Under the pieces are notes generated by a model. It worked only from the letters and a program-made list of their open reading frames with translations. It did no database searches and was not told the DNA's origin. A DNA stretch of 64,000 nucleotides, from positions 124,001 to 188,000 of the forward strand of contig NZ_BMMH01000006.1 of NCBI RefSeq assembly GCF_014645735.1. The letters run 5' to 3'. Source of the DNA: Nocardia jinanensis (GTDB taxonomy: Bacteria > Actinomycetota > Actinomycetes > Mycobacteriales > Mycobacteriaceae). This document shows positions 8,960-17,422 of the stretch, piece after piece. Position 1 is the stretch's first letter; each line of letters starts with the position of its first letter. The position numbers were made by a program, and so were the translations under genes.

Positions 8960-10423
8960 TCAAGCGATGGCGATGTTCTTGAGCCGGAGGAACTCGTCGA
9001 TGCCCTGCCGGCCCCCCTCTTTGCCCAGGCCGCTGAGGCCGACGCCGCCGAACGCCCGGTTGACACCGAGGTTCATCGCGCCGTTGATCAGGACTTCGCC
9101 GGTAACCAGTTCCTCGGCAACCCGGTGCGCGCGGCGCAGGTCGTTGGTCTGGATATATCCGGACAGGCCGTACTCGCTGTTGTTGGCGATCTCGATCGCC
9201 TCCTGCTCGGTCGCGAAGGGGGTGATGGCCAGCACCGGACCGAACACCTCTTTCTGCGCGAGTTCGGATCGGGGGTCGACATCGGCGAACACGGTCGGCT
9301 CGAGGAAGAAGCCGTCGGCCAGCGCACCGCCGAGCCGACGGCCACCGGTGACCAGACGCGCGCCGTCCGCCCGGGCGCGCTCGATCATGCCGAGGATCCG
9401 GTGCAGTGCCGCCTCGTTGACGACGGGCCCGGAGATCGTCCCCTCGGCCAGCGGGTCGCCGACGGTGATGAATTCGGTGAACGCCTTGACGCGGCCGATC
9501 ATCTCCTCGTAGATGCTGTCCTGCACCAGCATCCGGGTGGGTAGTGCGCAGCCCTGGCCGCTGAGCGCTCCGATCGACATCATCGTGCCGTGCGAACATG
9601 CCTGGTCCAGGTCGGCGTCGGCGAAGACGATATTCGCTGATTTGCCGCCGAGCTCCAGGACCGACGGCTTCATCAGATCGGCGCAGCTGTGCAGTATCTT
9701 GCGCGCGGTGTCGGGGCCACCGGTGAAGGTCACCTTCTCGACCAGCGGGTGTTCGACCAGCGCCGCGCCGGCCTGGGGCGCACCGGGCAGAATATTGACC
9801 ACACCGGCCGGTATGCCGGCCTGCTCGACGAGGTCGGCGAAGAGTTCGGCGGTGAAGGGGGTCAGCTCGGAGGGTTTGACCACTACCGTGTTCCCCGCGG
9901 CCAATGCGGCCGGAATCTTCATCGCGAGCGAGATCAAGGGACCGTTCCAGGTGATGATCACACCGATCACGCCATAGGGCTGGCCGAGCGAGTAGGAGAA
10001 CTCTCCGTCGGGACCGAACGACCCGGTGACCTCCGAGGTCAGCTTGTCCGCCCAGCCCGCGTAGTAGCGCGTCCACTCGATCGACGACGCGACCAGACCG
10101 GCCGCGATCGGGAGCGGGGTGCCGTTGTCGAGCGCACCCAACCGGGCGAACTCGTCCGCATTGGCTTCGATCAGATCAGCGAGCCCGGTCAGCAGCTGCC
10201 GCCGCTCGGCGGGCCGGGTGCGGCGCCAACCGGCGAAGGCCTCGTGCGCCGTTTGCGCTGCCCGGTCCACCTCCGCCGGACCCGCCAGCGGTATCCGCGC
10301 GTCGACCCGGCCGTCGACGGGATTGATGTGCTCGTGCACTCCGCCCGACCCGCCCGCGAGCCGCTCGGCCCCGATTCGCAGGTGCACCGCGGGCCTGGTC
10401 GTATCGATTGCCTGACTGCTCAT
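8960..10423 (-). CDS. NAD(P)-dependent aldehyde dehydrogenase
   Basis: 487 residues from ATG 10423 (ATG 10444 is an equal alternative; the longer frame to 10495 would run through an operator-like box). ALDH signatures are clear: IGVIITWNGPLISL, ALAAGNTVVVKPSELTP, the catalytic glutamate in VLELGGKSAN, and the catalytic cysteine in GALSGQGCALPTR. It oxidises an aldehyde to an acid using NAD(P)+. It precedes the tandem CoA-transferase gene by 87 bp on the same strand, so the two are probably co-transcribed: aldehyde to acid, then CoA activation. It is divergent from a TetR gene that shares the promoter region. Confidence 0.9.
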   Translation of the reverse strand: MSSQAIDTTRPAVHLRIGAERLAGGSGGVHEHINPVDGRVDARIPLAGPAEVDRAAQTAHEAFAGWRRTRPAERRQLLTGLADLIEANADEFARLGALDNGTPLPIAAGLVASSIEWTRYYAGWADKLTSEVTGSFGPDGEFSYSLGQPYGVIGVIITWNGPLISLAMKIPAALAAGNTVVVKPSELTPFTAELFADLVEQAGIPAGVVNILPGAPQAGAALVEHPLVEKVTFTGGPDTARKILHSCADLMKPSVLELGGKSANIVFADADLDQACSHGTMMSIGALSGQGCALPTRMLVQDSIYEEMIGRVKAFTEFITVGDPLAEGTISGPVVNEAALHRILGMIERARADGARLVTGGRRLGGALADGFFLEPTVFADVDPRSELAQKEVFGPVLAITPFATEQEAIEIANNSEYGLSGYIQTNDLRRAHRVAEELVTGEVLINGAMNLGVNRAFGGVGLSGLGKEGGRQGIDEFLRLKNIAIA

Positions 10424-10465
10424 GGATTCGTCACTTCGCTTCATTGCGATCGGATATGACAACGC

Positions 10466-10476
10466 CATCTTAGTTA
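10466..10476 (-). promoter_or_regulatory. TNACTWAGTNA box, copy 3 (minus strand TAACTAAGATG)
   Basis: Lies 43 bp upstream of the aldehyde dehydrogenase start and on the shared divergent promoter side of the TetR gene. Plus-strand reading is CATCTTAGTTA, followed directly by AC to make GTTAAC. Confidence 0.5.
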
Positions 10477-10623
10477 ACGATGTTGCGCAGCTCACACAGT
10501 ATTACGGACTCCAAGTGTCTGCAAGTAGCAAAAATCGAGCACCGCCGGACCACGCGCACACCCGACTGTGATTGGTTGATCCGAGACGAACGCGCGGCCC
10601 GTTGCAGCAAGGAGAGAACCCAC

Positions 10624-11238
10624 ATGAGCCGGCAAGCCACACCCCTCGGACGCCCGCGCGACCCCGAACTGGACGAGAAGCTGATGACGGCAGCACTGCT
10701 CGAATACGCCCAGCTGGGCTGGGGGGCGTTCACCATGCAGGGCGTCGCCAGGCGCGCGGGCGTCGGCAAGTCCGCGCTCTACCTACGCTGGTCGACCAAG
10801 GAAGAATTGCTGCTCGACAGCGTCGAATCGGTAGCGCTGACCCTAAGCGTCAACGTGGACACCGGCTCGCTGACCGGCGATTTGACAGCCTTGGCCACCG
10901 CGCTGCTCGAACACTTCCTCGACCCGATCGGCTGGGCGACCCTACGGATCACCATCGACGTCACCGCCGAGTTCACCGACCTCCGCCCCTTCCAGCAGCG
11001 CATCGTGAAGGCATTGCGCAGTGCCGCGACAGGAGCATTCACCCGAGCGGTCGAGCGCGGCGAGATGGCCACCGGCACTGCCCACGAACCACTGATCGAG
11101 TCCCTTTTCGGCGCCGTCCTGATGCATACGCTGTCACGCTCGCACGAGGAGAGAGAGCATGCGCGCACACACCCCGGCGAGCACGTCGCGCCGCTCGTCG
11201 ACGTCATAGTGCGCTCGGCGCGGCCGCCGAAGAAGTGA
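10624..11238 (+). CDS. TetR/AcrR family transcriptional regulator
   Basis: 204 residues from ATG 10624, which follows AAGGAGAG; the longer frame from 10480 has no ribosome site. The N-terminal helix-turn-helix is plain: GRPRDPELDEKLMTAALLEY, FTMQGVARRAGVGKSALYLRW at about residues 38-58, and then STKEELLLDSVES. The C-terminal ligand domain is unassigned. It is divergent from the aldehyde dehydrogenase/CoA-transferase operon and upstream of an SDR, so it probably controls one or both. The HTH closely resembles that of the TetR at 60519-61124. It is one of three candidate readers of the TNACTWAGTNA boxes. Confidence 0.9.
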   Translation: MSRQATPLGRPRDPELDEKLMTAALLEYAQLGWGAFTMQGVARRAGVGKSALYLRWSTKEELLLDSVESVALTLSVNVDTGSLTGDLTALATALLEHFLDPIGWATLRITIDVTAEFTDLRPFQQRIVKALRSAATGAFTRAVERGEMATGTAHEPLIESLFGAVLMHTLSRSHEEREHARTHPGEHVAPLVDVIVRSARPPKK

Positions 11239-11249
11239 TTGCACATATC

Positions 11250-11260
11250 TAACTCAGTCG
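11250..11260 (+). promoter_or_regulatory. TNACTWAGTNA box, copy 4 (TAACTCAGTCG)
   Basis: Weaker copy 97 bp upstream of the SDR start, followed by GGTTAACTT at 11260-11268, which may form a second half. Confidence 0.4.
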
Positions 11261-11346
11261 GTTAACTTCCAGGCATTCAATGCCGTACACGCCCGCCCCC
11301 GGCCGGTTTCTACGGCAAACCCGTGTCGAATCTACGGAGGACCCCA

Positions 11347-12177
11347 ATGACCGGTCTCGAGGGCAAGGTCGCCCTGATCACTGGAGCGGCCCGCGGCCAG
11401 GGACGCTCGCACGCGGTGCGCCTGGCGAGCGAGGGCGCCGATATCATCGCCCTCGATATCTGCGCGGATATCGACACGATGGACTACCCGAACGCCACGC
11501 CCGCGGATCTGCGGGAAACGGTCGCCCAGGTCGAGGCGCTCGGCCGGCGGATCGTCGCGGTGGAGGCCGATGTTCGCGATGCCGCCGCGACCCGGGCGGC
11601 CGTCGACGGTGGCTACGAAACGCTCGGACGGATCGATATCGTGCTCTCCAATGCGGGCATCGTCCGGCTCAGCGACGGCCCGGACGATTATGCGCAGATG
11701 TGGCAGGACGTGGTGTCGACCAACCTGAGCGGCGGCTTCCACGTGGTCGCCGCCGCGGTTCCGCACCTCATCTCCGGCGGGCAGGGCGGTTCGATCGTCT
11801 TCACCGGATCGACGGCGGGCGTGCGCCCCACCGCGAACCTGAACACCGCCGCGCTGGCCTACACCGCGTCCAAGTGGGGTCTGGTCGGAATCTGTAAGCA
11901 GTACGCCGCATCGCTGGCCGAGCACTCGATCCGGGTCAATATCGTGCACCCGACCGGCGTCGCGTCGGGTATGACGATGAACGAGGCGATGGGCCGGCTC
12001 GCCCAGGAAGCCGCCGCCGGGGGGAAGAACTCCATCGCCGAGATGCAGAACGCCCTGCCGATCGAGATCCTGCAACCGAGCGATATCTCCGACACCATCG
12101 CGTTCCTCGTATCCGATCAGGCGAAATGGATCACCGGCGTCTCACTACCGGTGGACGCGGGTTTCTCCGTCCGCTGA
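11347..12177 (+). CDS. mycofactocin-type SDR family oxidoreductase
   Basis: 276 residues from ATG 11347 after CGGAGG. The Rossmann motif is TGAARGQGRSHAVRLA at residues about 13-28, then GADIIALDICADIDTMDYP, NAGIV, and the active-site YTASKWG. The insertion after ALDIC and the long linker TPADLRETVAQVEALGRR are marks of the mycofactocin-coupled SDR subgroup (TIGR03971-like). In that subgroup, nicotinamide stays bound and electrons pass to mycofactocin. The subgroup assignment is from recalled motifs. The probable reaction is oxidation of an alcohol. It converges on the next SDR with a 22-bp gap. Confidence 0.85.
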   Translation: MTGLEGKVALITGAARGQGRSHAVRLASEGADIIALDICADIDTMDYPNATPADLRETVAQVEALGRRIVAVEADVRDAAATRAAVDGGYETLGRIDIVLSNAGIVRLSDGPDDYAQMWQDVVSTNLSGGFHVVAAAVPHLISGGQGGSIVFTGSTAGVRPTANLNTAALAYTASKWGLVGICKQYAASLAEHSIRVNIVHPTGVASGMTMNEAMGRLAQEAAAGGKNSIAEMQNALPIEILQPSDISDTIAFLVSDQAKWITGVSLPVDAGFSVR

Positions 12178-12199
12178 GTCCGGATCCCGCGGGCGGCGG

Positions 12200-12943
12200 T
12201 CAGTACAGGCCGCCGTCCACCCGGATCAGCGATGCGGTGGTGTAGCTCGACGCCGGACTGGCCAGATACAGGGCGGTGGTGATGATCTCCGCGGGGTCAC
12301 CGGGCCGCCCCGCCGCACTGCGACTTGTCCGCCGACCCTCCTCCGGCCATGCCTTGGAGATATCGGTGAGGAACGGTCCCGCGGAGATGGTGTTGACCCG
12401 TACCTCCGGGCCGAACTCGCGCGCGAATACCTGCGTCAGCGCGTTCAATCCCGCCTTGGCGCCGGAGTACGGGCCGAATCCGGGCTGCGGCATGAGCGCG
12501 CCGGACGAGGATACGTTGATGATCGAGCCACCCGCGCCCGCCGCCATCCGTTCCCCGACGAGCGCGCTCAGCCGGAAGGGCCCCTTGAAGTTCACATCGA
12601 CGATCTTGTCGAAGAGATCCTCCCCGGTCTGCGCGGACGACGGTGCCACCGGCGACATACCGGCATTGTTGACCAGTACGTCGACCCTGCCGAACTCCGC
12701 GTAGGCCGCCTCGACCAGCGCGTCGATCTCGTCCCACTTGCCGACGTGACATCCCACGGCGAGCGCCCGGCGCCCCAGGGCGCGAACCTCTTCCGCCACC
12801 TCGCGGCATGCGTCGACCTTGCGACTGGTGATCACGATATCGGCGCCGGCCGCGGCGAAGGCCAGGACCATCTGCCTGCCCAGACCACGGCTACCCCCGG
12901 TGACGAGTGCGATCTTGCCGGCCAGTGAGAACAGATCCGTCAT
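12200..12943 (-). CDS. SDR family oxidoreductase (glucose/ribitol-dehydrogenase type)
   Basis: 247 residues. VTGGSRGLGRQMVLAF at residues about 14-29 is the NAD(P)-binding loop, NNAGMSP follows near 90, the catalytic serine is in NVSSSG and YSGAKAGLN carries the catalytic Tyr and Lys; the C-terminus ASLIRVDGGLY is typical. The ATG at 12943 overlaps the stop of the upstream acyl-CoA dehydrogenase (ATGA). It therefore belongs to a kinase, dehydrogenase, SDR operon and may oxidise the hydroxyacyl intermediate. In the lva-type pathway the product after phosphate elimination and hydration is a 3-hydroxyacyl-CoA, a fitting substrate. That link is inference. Confidence 0.9.
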   Translation of the reverse strand: MTDLFSLAGKIALVTGGSRGLGRQMVLAFAAAGADIVITSRKVDACREVAEEVRALGRRALAVGCHVGKWDEIDALVEAAYAEFGRVDVLVNNAGMSPVAPSSAQTGEDLFDKIVDVNFKGPFRLSALVGERMAAGAGGSIINVSSSGALMPQPGFGPYSGAKAGLNALTQVFAREFGPEVRVNTISAGPFLTDISKAWPEEGRRTSRSAAGRPGDPAEIITTALYLASPASSYTTASLIRVDGGLY

Positions 12944-14244
12944 ACGAGACCGTGCTCCTTCAGAATGTCTGCGTACCGCGCGCGGGCAGCGTCGCGGCGC
13001 GTCGGAATATGTTCGGAGGGGAAAAGTCCCGCGGCCGGTTGGTAACCTTTCAGTACCTGTTTGGCGACCGTGGCCTTGTGCACCTCCGTGGGGCCGTCGG
13101 CCAGCGCCAGCGAAGGCACACTGGTCCACCACTCGTAGAGCGGCAGTTCGGTGGTGACACCGAGTGACCCGTGGATCTGTACAGCCCGGCCGATGATATC
13201 GCCGAAGATCTTCGCCATCGCCACCTTGCACATCGCGATACCGGTCCGCGCCGCGCCGTGCGGCTCGTTGTCGATGATCCACGCGGTCTGCATGACCAGC
13301 AGCCGGAACTGGGCCAGCTCGATCCAGGAATCCGCGATGAACTGCTGCACCATCTGCTTGTCCGCCAGCAACTCACCCTGGGTACGCCGCGAGAGCACCC
13401 GCTCGGCCATCATGTCGAACGCGCGCCGGCATTTGCCGACAGTACGCATCGCGTGGTGTACCCGGCCGCCGCCGAGCCGAGCCTGCGCCACCTCGAACCC
13501 CTGGCCGGGGCCGCCGAGAATCGCCTCGCCGGGCACCCGCACCTCGGTGTACCGGATGTAGCCGTGCGTGCCCTCGTCGAGTTCTTCCCGGTCCGGCATC
13601 ACCACCACATTGCGGATGATCTCGATACCCGGTGTTTCGGCGGGGACGATGAACATCGACATCCGGCGATAGGGGGATGCGTCCGGGTCGGTCACGGCCA
13701 TGACGATGAAGAAGCTCGCATAGCGCGCGTTGGAGGAGAACCATTTCTCGCCGCTGATCACCCAGTCGTCACCGTCGCGGCGCGCCGCACAGACGAACTC
13801 CTTCGGGTCGGCGCCGGCCTGCGGCTCCGTCATCGAGAAACAGGAGACGATATCGCCGTCGAGCAGCGGCTGCAGATACCGCGACTTCTGCTCCGCGGTG
13901 CCGAACATGGCCAGGATCTCGGCATTACCGGTATCCGGCGCCGCGGTTCCGAATACCGTGGGCGCCCACATGGACCGGCCGATGATCTCGTTCATCAGGG
14001 CGAGCTTGAGCTGTCCGTAACCTTGGCCACCCAGTTCGGGCCCGAGGTGACAGGCCCACAGCCCCTGTTCCCGCACCTGCTGCTGCAGCGGCTTCACAAT
14101 CGCGCGGGCCGCCGCGTTCTCGGTGTTGTACGGCTGGCCGATATGCGGGAAGAGCAAGTCCAGCGGCTCACACTCCTCCCGCACGAATGTTTCCATCCAG
14201 TCCAGCTTGTCCTGGAAATCGGGGTCGGTCCGGAAATCCCACAT
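12940..14244 (-). CDS. acyl-CoA dehydrogenase family protein (ACAD10/11-like)
   Basis: 434 residues, a little longer than most acyl-CoA dehydrogenases. CFSMTEPQAGADPKEFVCAA lies near residue 136, ISGEKWFSSNARYASFF near 163, and IQIHG-type VQIHGSLGVTTELPLYEWW near 365. These features match the ACAD10/ACAD11 dehydrogenase domain. In mammals that domain is fused to an aminoglycoside-phosphotransferase-like kinase; here the kinase is the separate gene immediately upstream (48 bp). In that family the dehydrogenase fold takes 4-phosphoacyl-CoA toward an enoyl-CoA. Its stop overlaps the SDR start. The specific substrate is inferred from context only. Confidence 0.88.
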   Translation of the reverse strand: MWDFRTDPDFQDKLDWMETFVREECEPLDLLFPHIGQPYNTENAAARAIVKPLQQQVREQGLWACHLGPELGGQGYGQLKLALMNEIIGRSMWAPTVFGTAAPDTGNAEILAMFGTAEQKSRYLQPLLDGDIVSCFSMTEPQAGADPKEFVCAARRDGDDWVISGEKWFSSNARYASFFIVMAVTDPDASPYRRMSMFIVPAETPGIEIIRNVVVMPDREELDEGTHGYIRYTEVRVPGEAILGGPGQGFEVAQARLGGGRVHHAMRTVGKCRRAFDMMAERVLSRRTQGELLADKQMVQQFIADSWIELAQFRLLVMQTAWIIDNEPHGAARTGIAMCKVAMAKIFGDIIGRAVQIHGSLGVTTELPLYEWWTSVPSLALADGPTEVHKATVAKQVLKGYQPAAGLFPSEHIPTRRDAARARYADILKEHGLV

Positions 14245-14292
14245 GCGCTCGGTCCTTCGTCTCGAAGCTGTCTCGGTGTATGTCGTCGCGGG

Positions 14293-15336
14293 TCAGCGCC
14301 CGAGCAGGGCCATCGCCTCGTCGATCAGGCCCGGAAGTGCGGGCTCCATCCGCCGAAACGCCGGCGGCATGGTGTCGGTTTTGCGAGCCCGTTTGATCAG
14401 CAGCGCGGTGGCCGCGGCCTCCTTGTACCGGGTCAGCGCATCGAACCAGACGAGGTCCGGCAATGATCGGCCCAGCGCCTGTTCGTACTCCCGGACCACC
14501 TCCGCGACGGTGGGCGTCCCGCACGGTTCGGGGCTGGGCGCGGCCGGGTGGCGCGCCTCATCGGTGAAGTAGGTCAGCCAGCTCAGGTCCACCCGGGGAT
14601 CACCGACCGACCAGATCTCCCAATCGATGATCGCGGTGACCCGGTCGCCCTCGCACAGGGTGTTACCGAGTCGGTAGTCACCGTGGTTGACCACCGGCTC
14701 GGCCTGGTCCGGCGCGGATTCGCGCAAGGCGCGCGCGCAGGTTCGGTAATCGCCCTGTAGATCTTCCGGGACGGTCTCGAAAGCTCTTGTCCAACGGTCT
14801 ATCTCGTCACCGAGAGTGACGACGGGCTCGGCACCGAGTCCGACCTGCGCCGGCAGCACACGGTGCAGGTGGCCGAGCATACGGGCGGCATCGAGGTACC
14901 GAGCCCGGACCCGGTGCGCTCCCGCGGGCTCACGCACCTCTTCGAGCAGTGGCTCCACGCATTCGCCGGCGACCAGATTCATCGCCACGAACGGCGGAAT
15001 GCGCGGCGGCAGTCCTTCGTCGTCGAACAGCACCGCGGGTACCCGGACGCCGGGAGCTTGCGCCAGCGCGGACATCACTCGCCCCTGCCGCAGCACATCC
15101 CTGTTGCGCACCGGTGCCAATCCGGGCGGCGCGACCTTGAGTACCACCGATTCGGACGCTTCCGGCGCGCTCAGCTCCGCGACAAAGGTCAGGCTCGACG
15201 CGCCGCCGGTCAGCGGCCGGACGCCGGACACGGTCGCACCGGAGATGACCCGGCCCGCTGCCGTGGTGGCACGGACCCCGAGCCGGTCGGCGAAGGCCGC
15301 CGCGTCGAGGTGGGCATCAGAATCGGACGGTGGCAT
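14293..15336 (-). CDS. aminoglycoside-phosphotransferase-family kinase (FadE36/ACAD10-like)
   Basis: 347 residues with the APH kinase fold. GGASSLTFVAEL near residue 43 is the nucleotide loop, VVLKVAPPG near 70 carries the lysine, VVNHGDYRLGNTLC near 218 is the catalytic HGD loop and AIIDWEIWSVGDPRVDLSWL near 236 is the metal-binding DxE segment. Homologues in acyl-CoA loci are not antibiotic kinases. LvaA and the human ACAD10/11 kinase domain phosphorylate the hydroxyl of 4-hydroxyacyl-CoA. The position just ahead of an ACAD10/11-like dehydrogenase and an SDR supports that role. Two CATTCTGAG repeats lie in its promoter. Confidence 0.87.
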   Translation of the reverse strand: MPPSDSDAHLDAAAFADRLGVRATTAAGRVISGATVSGVRPLTGGASSLTFVAELSAPEASESVVLKVAPPGLAPVRNRDVLRQGRVMSALAQAPGVRVPAVLFDDEGLPPRIPPFVAMNLVAGECVEPLLEEVREPAGAHRVRARYLDAARMLGHLHRVLPAQVGLGAEPVVTLGDEIDRWTRAFETVPEDLQGDYRTCARALRESAPDQAEPVVNHGDYRLGNTLCEGDRVTAIIDWEIWSVGDPRVDLSWLTYFTDEARHPAAPSPEPCGTPTVAEVVREYEQALGRSLPDLVWFDALTRYKEAAATALLIKRARKTDTMPPAFRRMEPALPGLIDEAMALLGR

Positions 15337-15405
15337 CGAAGTTGTTCCCTTCGGAGTGAGAAGCGCGACCGACGGCGCGCTCAGCGGTGCACAGAATCGA
15401 ATTTA

Positions 15406-15428
15406 CATTCTGAGAATATCATTCTGAG
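15406..15428. promoter_or_regulatory. CATTCTGAG direct repeat in kinase-operon promoter
   Basis: CATTCTGAG occurs at 15406-15414 and again at 15420-15428, a 14-bp period. The site is 70 bp upstream of the kinase start. The first copy with its flank reads ATTCTGAGAAT, a near palindrome. A related CATTCTGAC element lies upstream of the TetR gene at 32841-33491. Confidence 0.45.
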
Positions 15429-15457
15429 TTCTACGCCCGATGTCAACCCCGGAACAA

Positions 15458-15494
15458 CGCAACGCGGGCCAGGAAAACCCTGACCCGCGTTGCG
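15458..15494 (-). terminator. hairpin terminator after DUF35 gene
   Basis: Perfect 11-bp stem CGCAACGCGGG (15458-15468) with CCCGCGTTGCG (15484-15494) and further inner pairing around AAAA. It begins 37 bp beyond the stop of the DUF35 gene on the minus strand. Confidence 0.7.
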
Positions 15495-15530
15495 GCACAG
15501 TACAATCGGCGCGTCAGCGCACCGACGCTC

Positions 15531-16037
15531 TCACCCCCGCGCCGGACGGAAGACCGGCAGCTGCCAGCCGTCCGAAATGGGAGAGAAGGTCACCTCCAGT
15601 TCCATCCCGATCTGCACCTCGCTCGGATCCACATCGACGACATTGGTCACCAGCCGGGCATCGCCGGCCCCGTCGAGGGAAACCACGGCCCCGACGAGGG
15701 TGATATCGGGAAGACCGGGGAAGCCGTGGACCACGGCATAGCTGTAGACACTGCCGCGGCCCGAAAGCTCTTTCCAATTCTTCTCGGTGGACTGACATTC
15801 CGGGCAGAACGGTGTCGGCGGCATCCGGAAGTGCCCGCACGCACCGCATTGCAGCGCGACGAGTTTGCCTTCTTTGGCGTACTCCCAGAACGGCTCGGTG
15901 TCACTGTTGGTGGTGATATGCACTGCCTCGGCAGGCAATGTGGTCGCACGCAGGTCGCTCATGCCGTGCTCGTCTTCGGCATGAGCGGGGGCCTGCGTGG
16001 TGACGCTCCGCTGCCGACTCCGGCCCTGACCGCTCAT
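15531..16037 (-). CDS. Zn-ribbon/OB-fold protein (DUF35 family)
   Basis: 168 residues from ATG 16037; ATG 15962 is an alternative that gives 143. The rubredoxin-like zinc ribbon is LQCGACGHFRMPPTPFCPEC (two CxxC pairs) at about residues 63-82. An OB-fold domain follows (YSYAVVHGFPG, ITLVGAVVSLDG, IGMELEVTFSP). DUF35 proteins pair with thiolase-like partners; the best known is the steroid side-chain aldolase Ltp2 with the DUF35 domain of ChsH2. The ATG overlaps the stop of the thiolase-like gene (ATGA), so a complex of the two products is likely. A strong hairpin ends the operon. Confidence 0.88.
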   Translation of the reverse strand: MSGQGRSRQRSVTTQAPAHAEDEHGMSDLRATTLPAEAVHITTNSDTEPFWEYAKEGKLVALQCGACGHFRMPPTPFCPECQSTEKNWKELSGRGSVYSYAVVHGFPGLPDITLVGAVVSLDGAGDARLVTNVVDVDPSEVQIGMELEVTFSPISDGWQLPVFRPARG

Positions 16038-17227
16038 GCCGCACTCCCGAGGATCAAGCCACTGACCGGCAGTGCAGCGGGCCCGCCCGTAGCGAGCGCG
16101 AATTCGGCGTCCTTCACCTGGTTGATCGCAGTGCCGCGCATCTGCTCGACCGCCTCCTTGATATGGGTCATACCGATGATGTATGCCTCCGATAACTGGC
16201 CGCCGTGCGTATTGACCGGAATCGACCCACCCCGGTATCGAATAGCACCGCTCTCGACGAACTCGCCGCCCTCGCCCTTGCCGCAGAACCCGTAGTCCTC
16301 GAGCTGCATGAGCACCATGGGAGTGAAATGGTCGTAGAGCAGTGCCACATCGATATCTTCGGCCGTCAGGCCCGACTGCTGCCAGAGCCGCGCGGCGATC
16401 GGCGCGTTACCCGAGGACGCGAAGTATTCGTCGGGCATGCCGTACCAGGCGAAGGCGCGGCCCCACTCACGGCGACCGCCGTGCGCGACGGCGACGACCG
16501 GCACCGGCTTCTGCCGGAGATCCTTCGCCCGCTCGGCACTGGTGGTGATGACCGCGACGGCACCCTCGGTTTCGAGACAGAAGTCGTAGAGGCACAGCGG
16601 GTCCGCGATCATGCGGCCGCTGAAGTATTCCTCTTTGGTCAGCGGTTTCTTCTGGATCGCCTTGGGACGGTTGAGCGCGTTCTCCCGAGTCGAGATGGCG
16701 ATCTCGGCGAAGGCGTCCCGGCGGGTGCCGTACAGGTGCATGTGCCGGCGCGCCAATACCGACATCAGGTGGCCCGGGCCGGACAGCCCCGACGGCTGCA
16801 GGAAGGAGTTGATCGGATCCGGGGCGCTGGCCGCGAAGACCGAGCCCAGGCGCTGCTTCTGCTGCTGCAGCGTCATGACCGTGACCACCGTCGTGGCGTC
16901 ACCGGCGACGATGGCCGCGCGGGCGAGTCCGATGGAGCCGGCCGCACCGCCACCGCCGGAAGTCAACGACGCGGTGAAGGTGACCTCGGGGATGCCCAGG
17001 GTTTCCATGAAATCGGCGGTGTCCATTTTGTCGCCGTACCCGGCGCCGGCGCCGGAGTAGTAGGCGAAACCATCGATTTCCTTGACCGAGATTCCCGCAT
17101 CCTCGCAGGCCGCCAGGATCGCCTTGCCGGCCAACTCCAGATTCGTCTGCGGTGCGGACCCGCCACGTTTGTAGTACGGGGTCGCCCCCACGCCGACGAT
17201 GGCGACATCCCTCAAACCGTTGGACAC
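16034..17227 (-). CDS. thiolase-like protein without the N-terminal catalytic cysteine (Ltp/SCP-x type)
   Basis: 397 residues from GTG 17227, which follows TGGAG; the longer frame to 17311 lacks a ribosome site. VAIVGVGATPYYKRG opens the thiolase fold, and the C-terminal NTHGGQLSEAYIIGM carries the conserved histidine. The position of the nucleophilic cysteine is occupied by glycines (SLTSGGGGAAGSIGLA near residue 80). It therefore cannot be a classical thiolase. Ltp2-like members of this group catalyse retro-aldol cleavage with a DUF35 partner, which is encoded next and overlaps this gene. The substrate is unknown; a branched or steroid-like side chain is one option. Confidence 0.85.
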   Translation of the reverse strand: MSNGLRDVAIVGVGATPYYKRGGSAPQTNLELAGKAILAACEDAGISVKEIDGFAYYSGAGAGYGDKMDTADFMETLGIPEVTFTASLTSGGGGAAGSIGLARAAIVAGDATTVVTVMTLQQQKQRLGSVFAASAPDPINSFLQPSGLSGPGHLMSVLARRHMHLYGTRRDAFAEIAISTRENALNRPKAIQKKPLTKEEYFSGRMIADPLCLYDFCLETEGAVAVITTSAERAKDLRQKPVPVVAVAHGGRREWGRAFAWYGMPDEYFASSGNAPIAARLWQQSGLTAEDIDVALLYDHFTPMVLMQLEDYGFCGKGEGGEFVESGAIRYRGGSIPVNTHGGQLSEAYIIGMTHIKEAVEQMRGTAINQVKDAEFALATGGPAALPVSGLILGSAA

Positions 17228-17339
17228 ATCAATACTCCATTCTGGTCGCCGTCGACCACCGAGCCCGAGGCACGGAGTGCGCGGACCACACGCAGGAATC
17301 CTCGGCGTCACGAGTATGCGAAGCCACGGTTCACCTATA

Positions 17340-17350
17340 TCACATAGTAA
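17340..17350 (+). promoter_or_regulatory. TNACTWAGTNA box, copy 5 (TCACATAGTAA)
   Basis: Lies 113 bp upstream of the thiolase-like gene (minus) in the divergent region shared with the second tandem CoA-transferase gene. Confidence 0.45.
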
Positions 17351-17422
17351 GCTTTCAGGCTATTTATTACCAGGTTACATCACTCGACCCACTGGGCCGC
17401 ACAGCTAGAAGATGAACCTTGT

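Noticed and set aside
6566..9544. Plus-strand open frame of 992 codons
   Set aside because: Complementary to the tandem CoA-transferase and aldehyde dehydrogenase genes, which have clear motifs on the minus strand. The translated sequence is low-complexity.
14293..15336. Aminoglycoside resistance kinase
   Set aside because: The fold is APH-like, but the operon with an ACAD10/11-like dehydrogenase and an SDR fits acyl-CoA metabolism much better.
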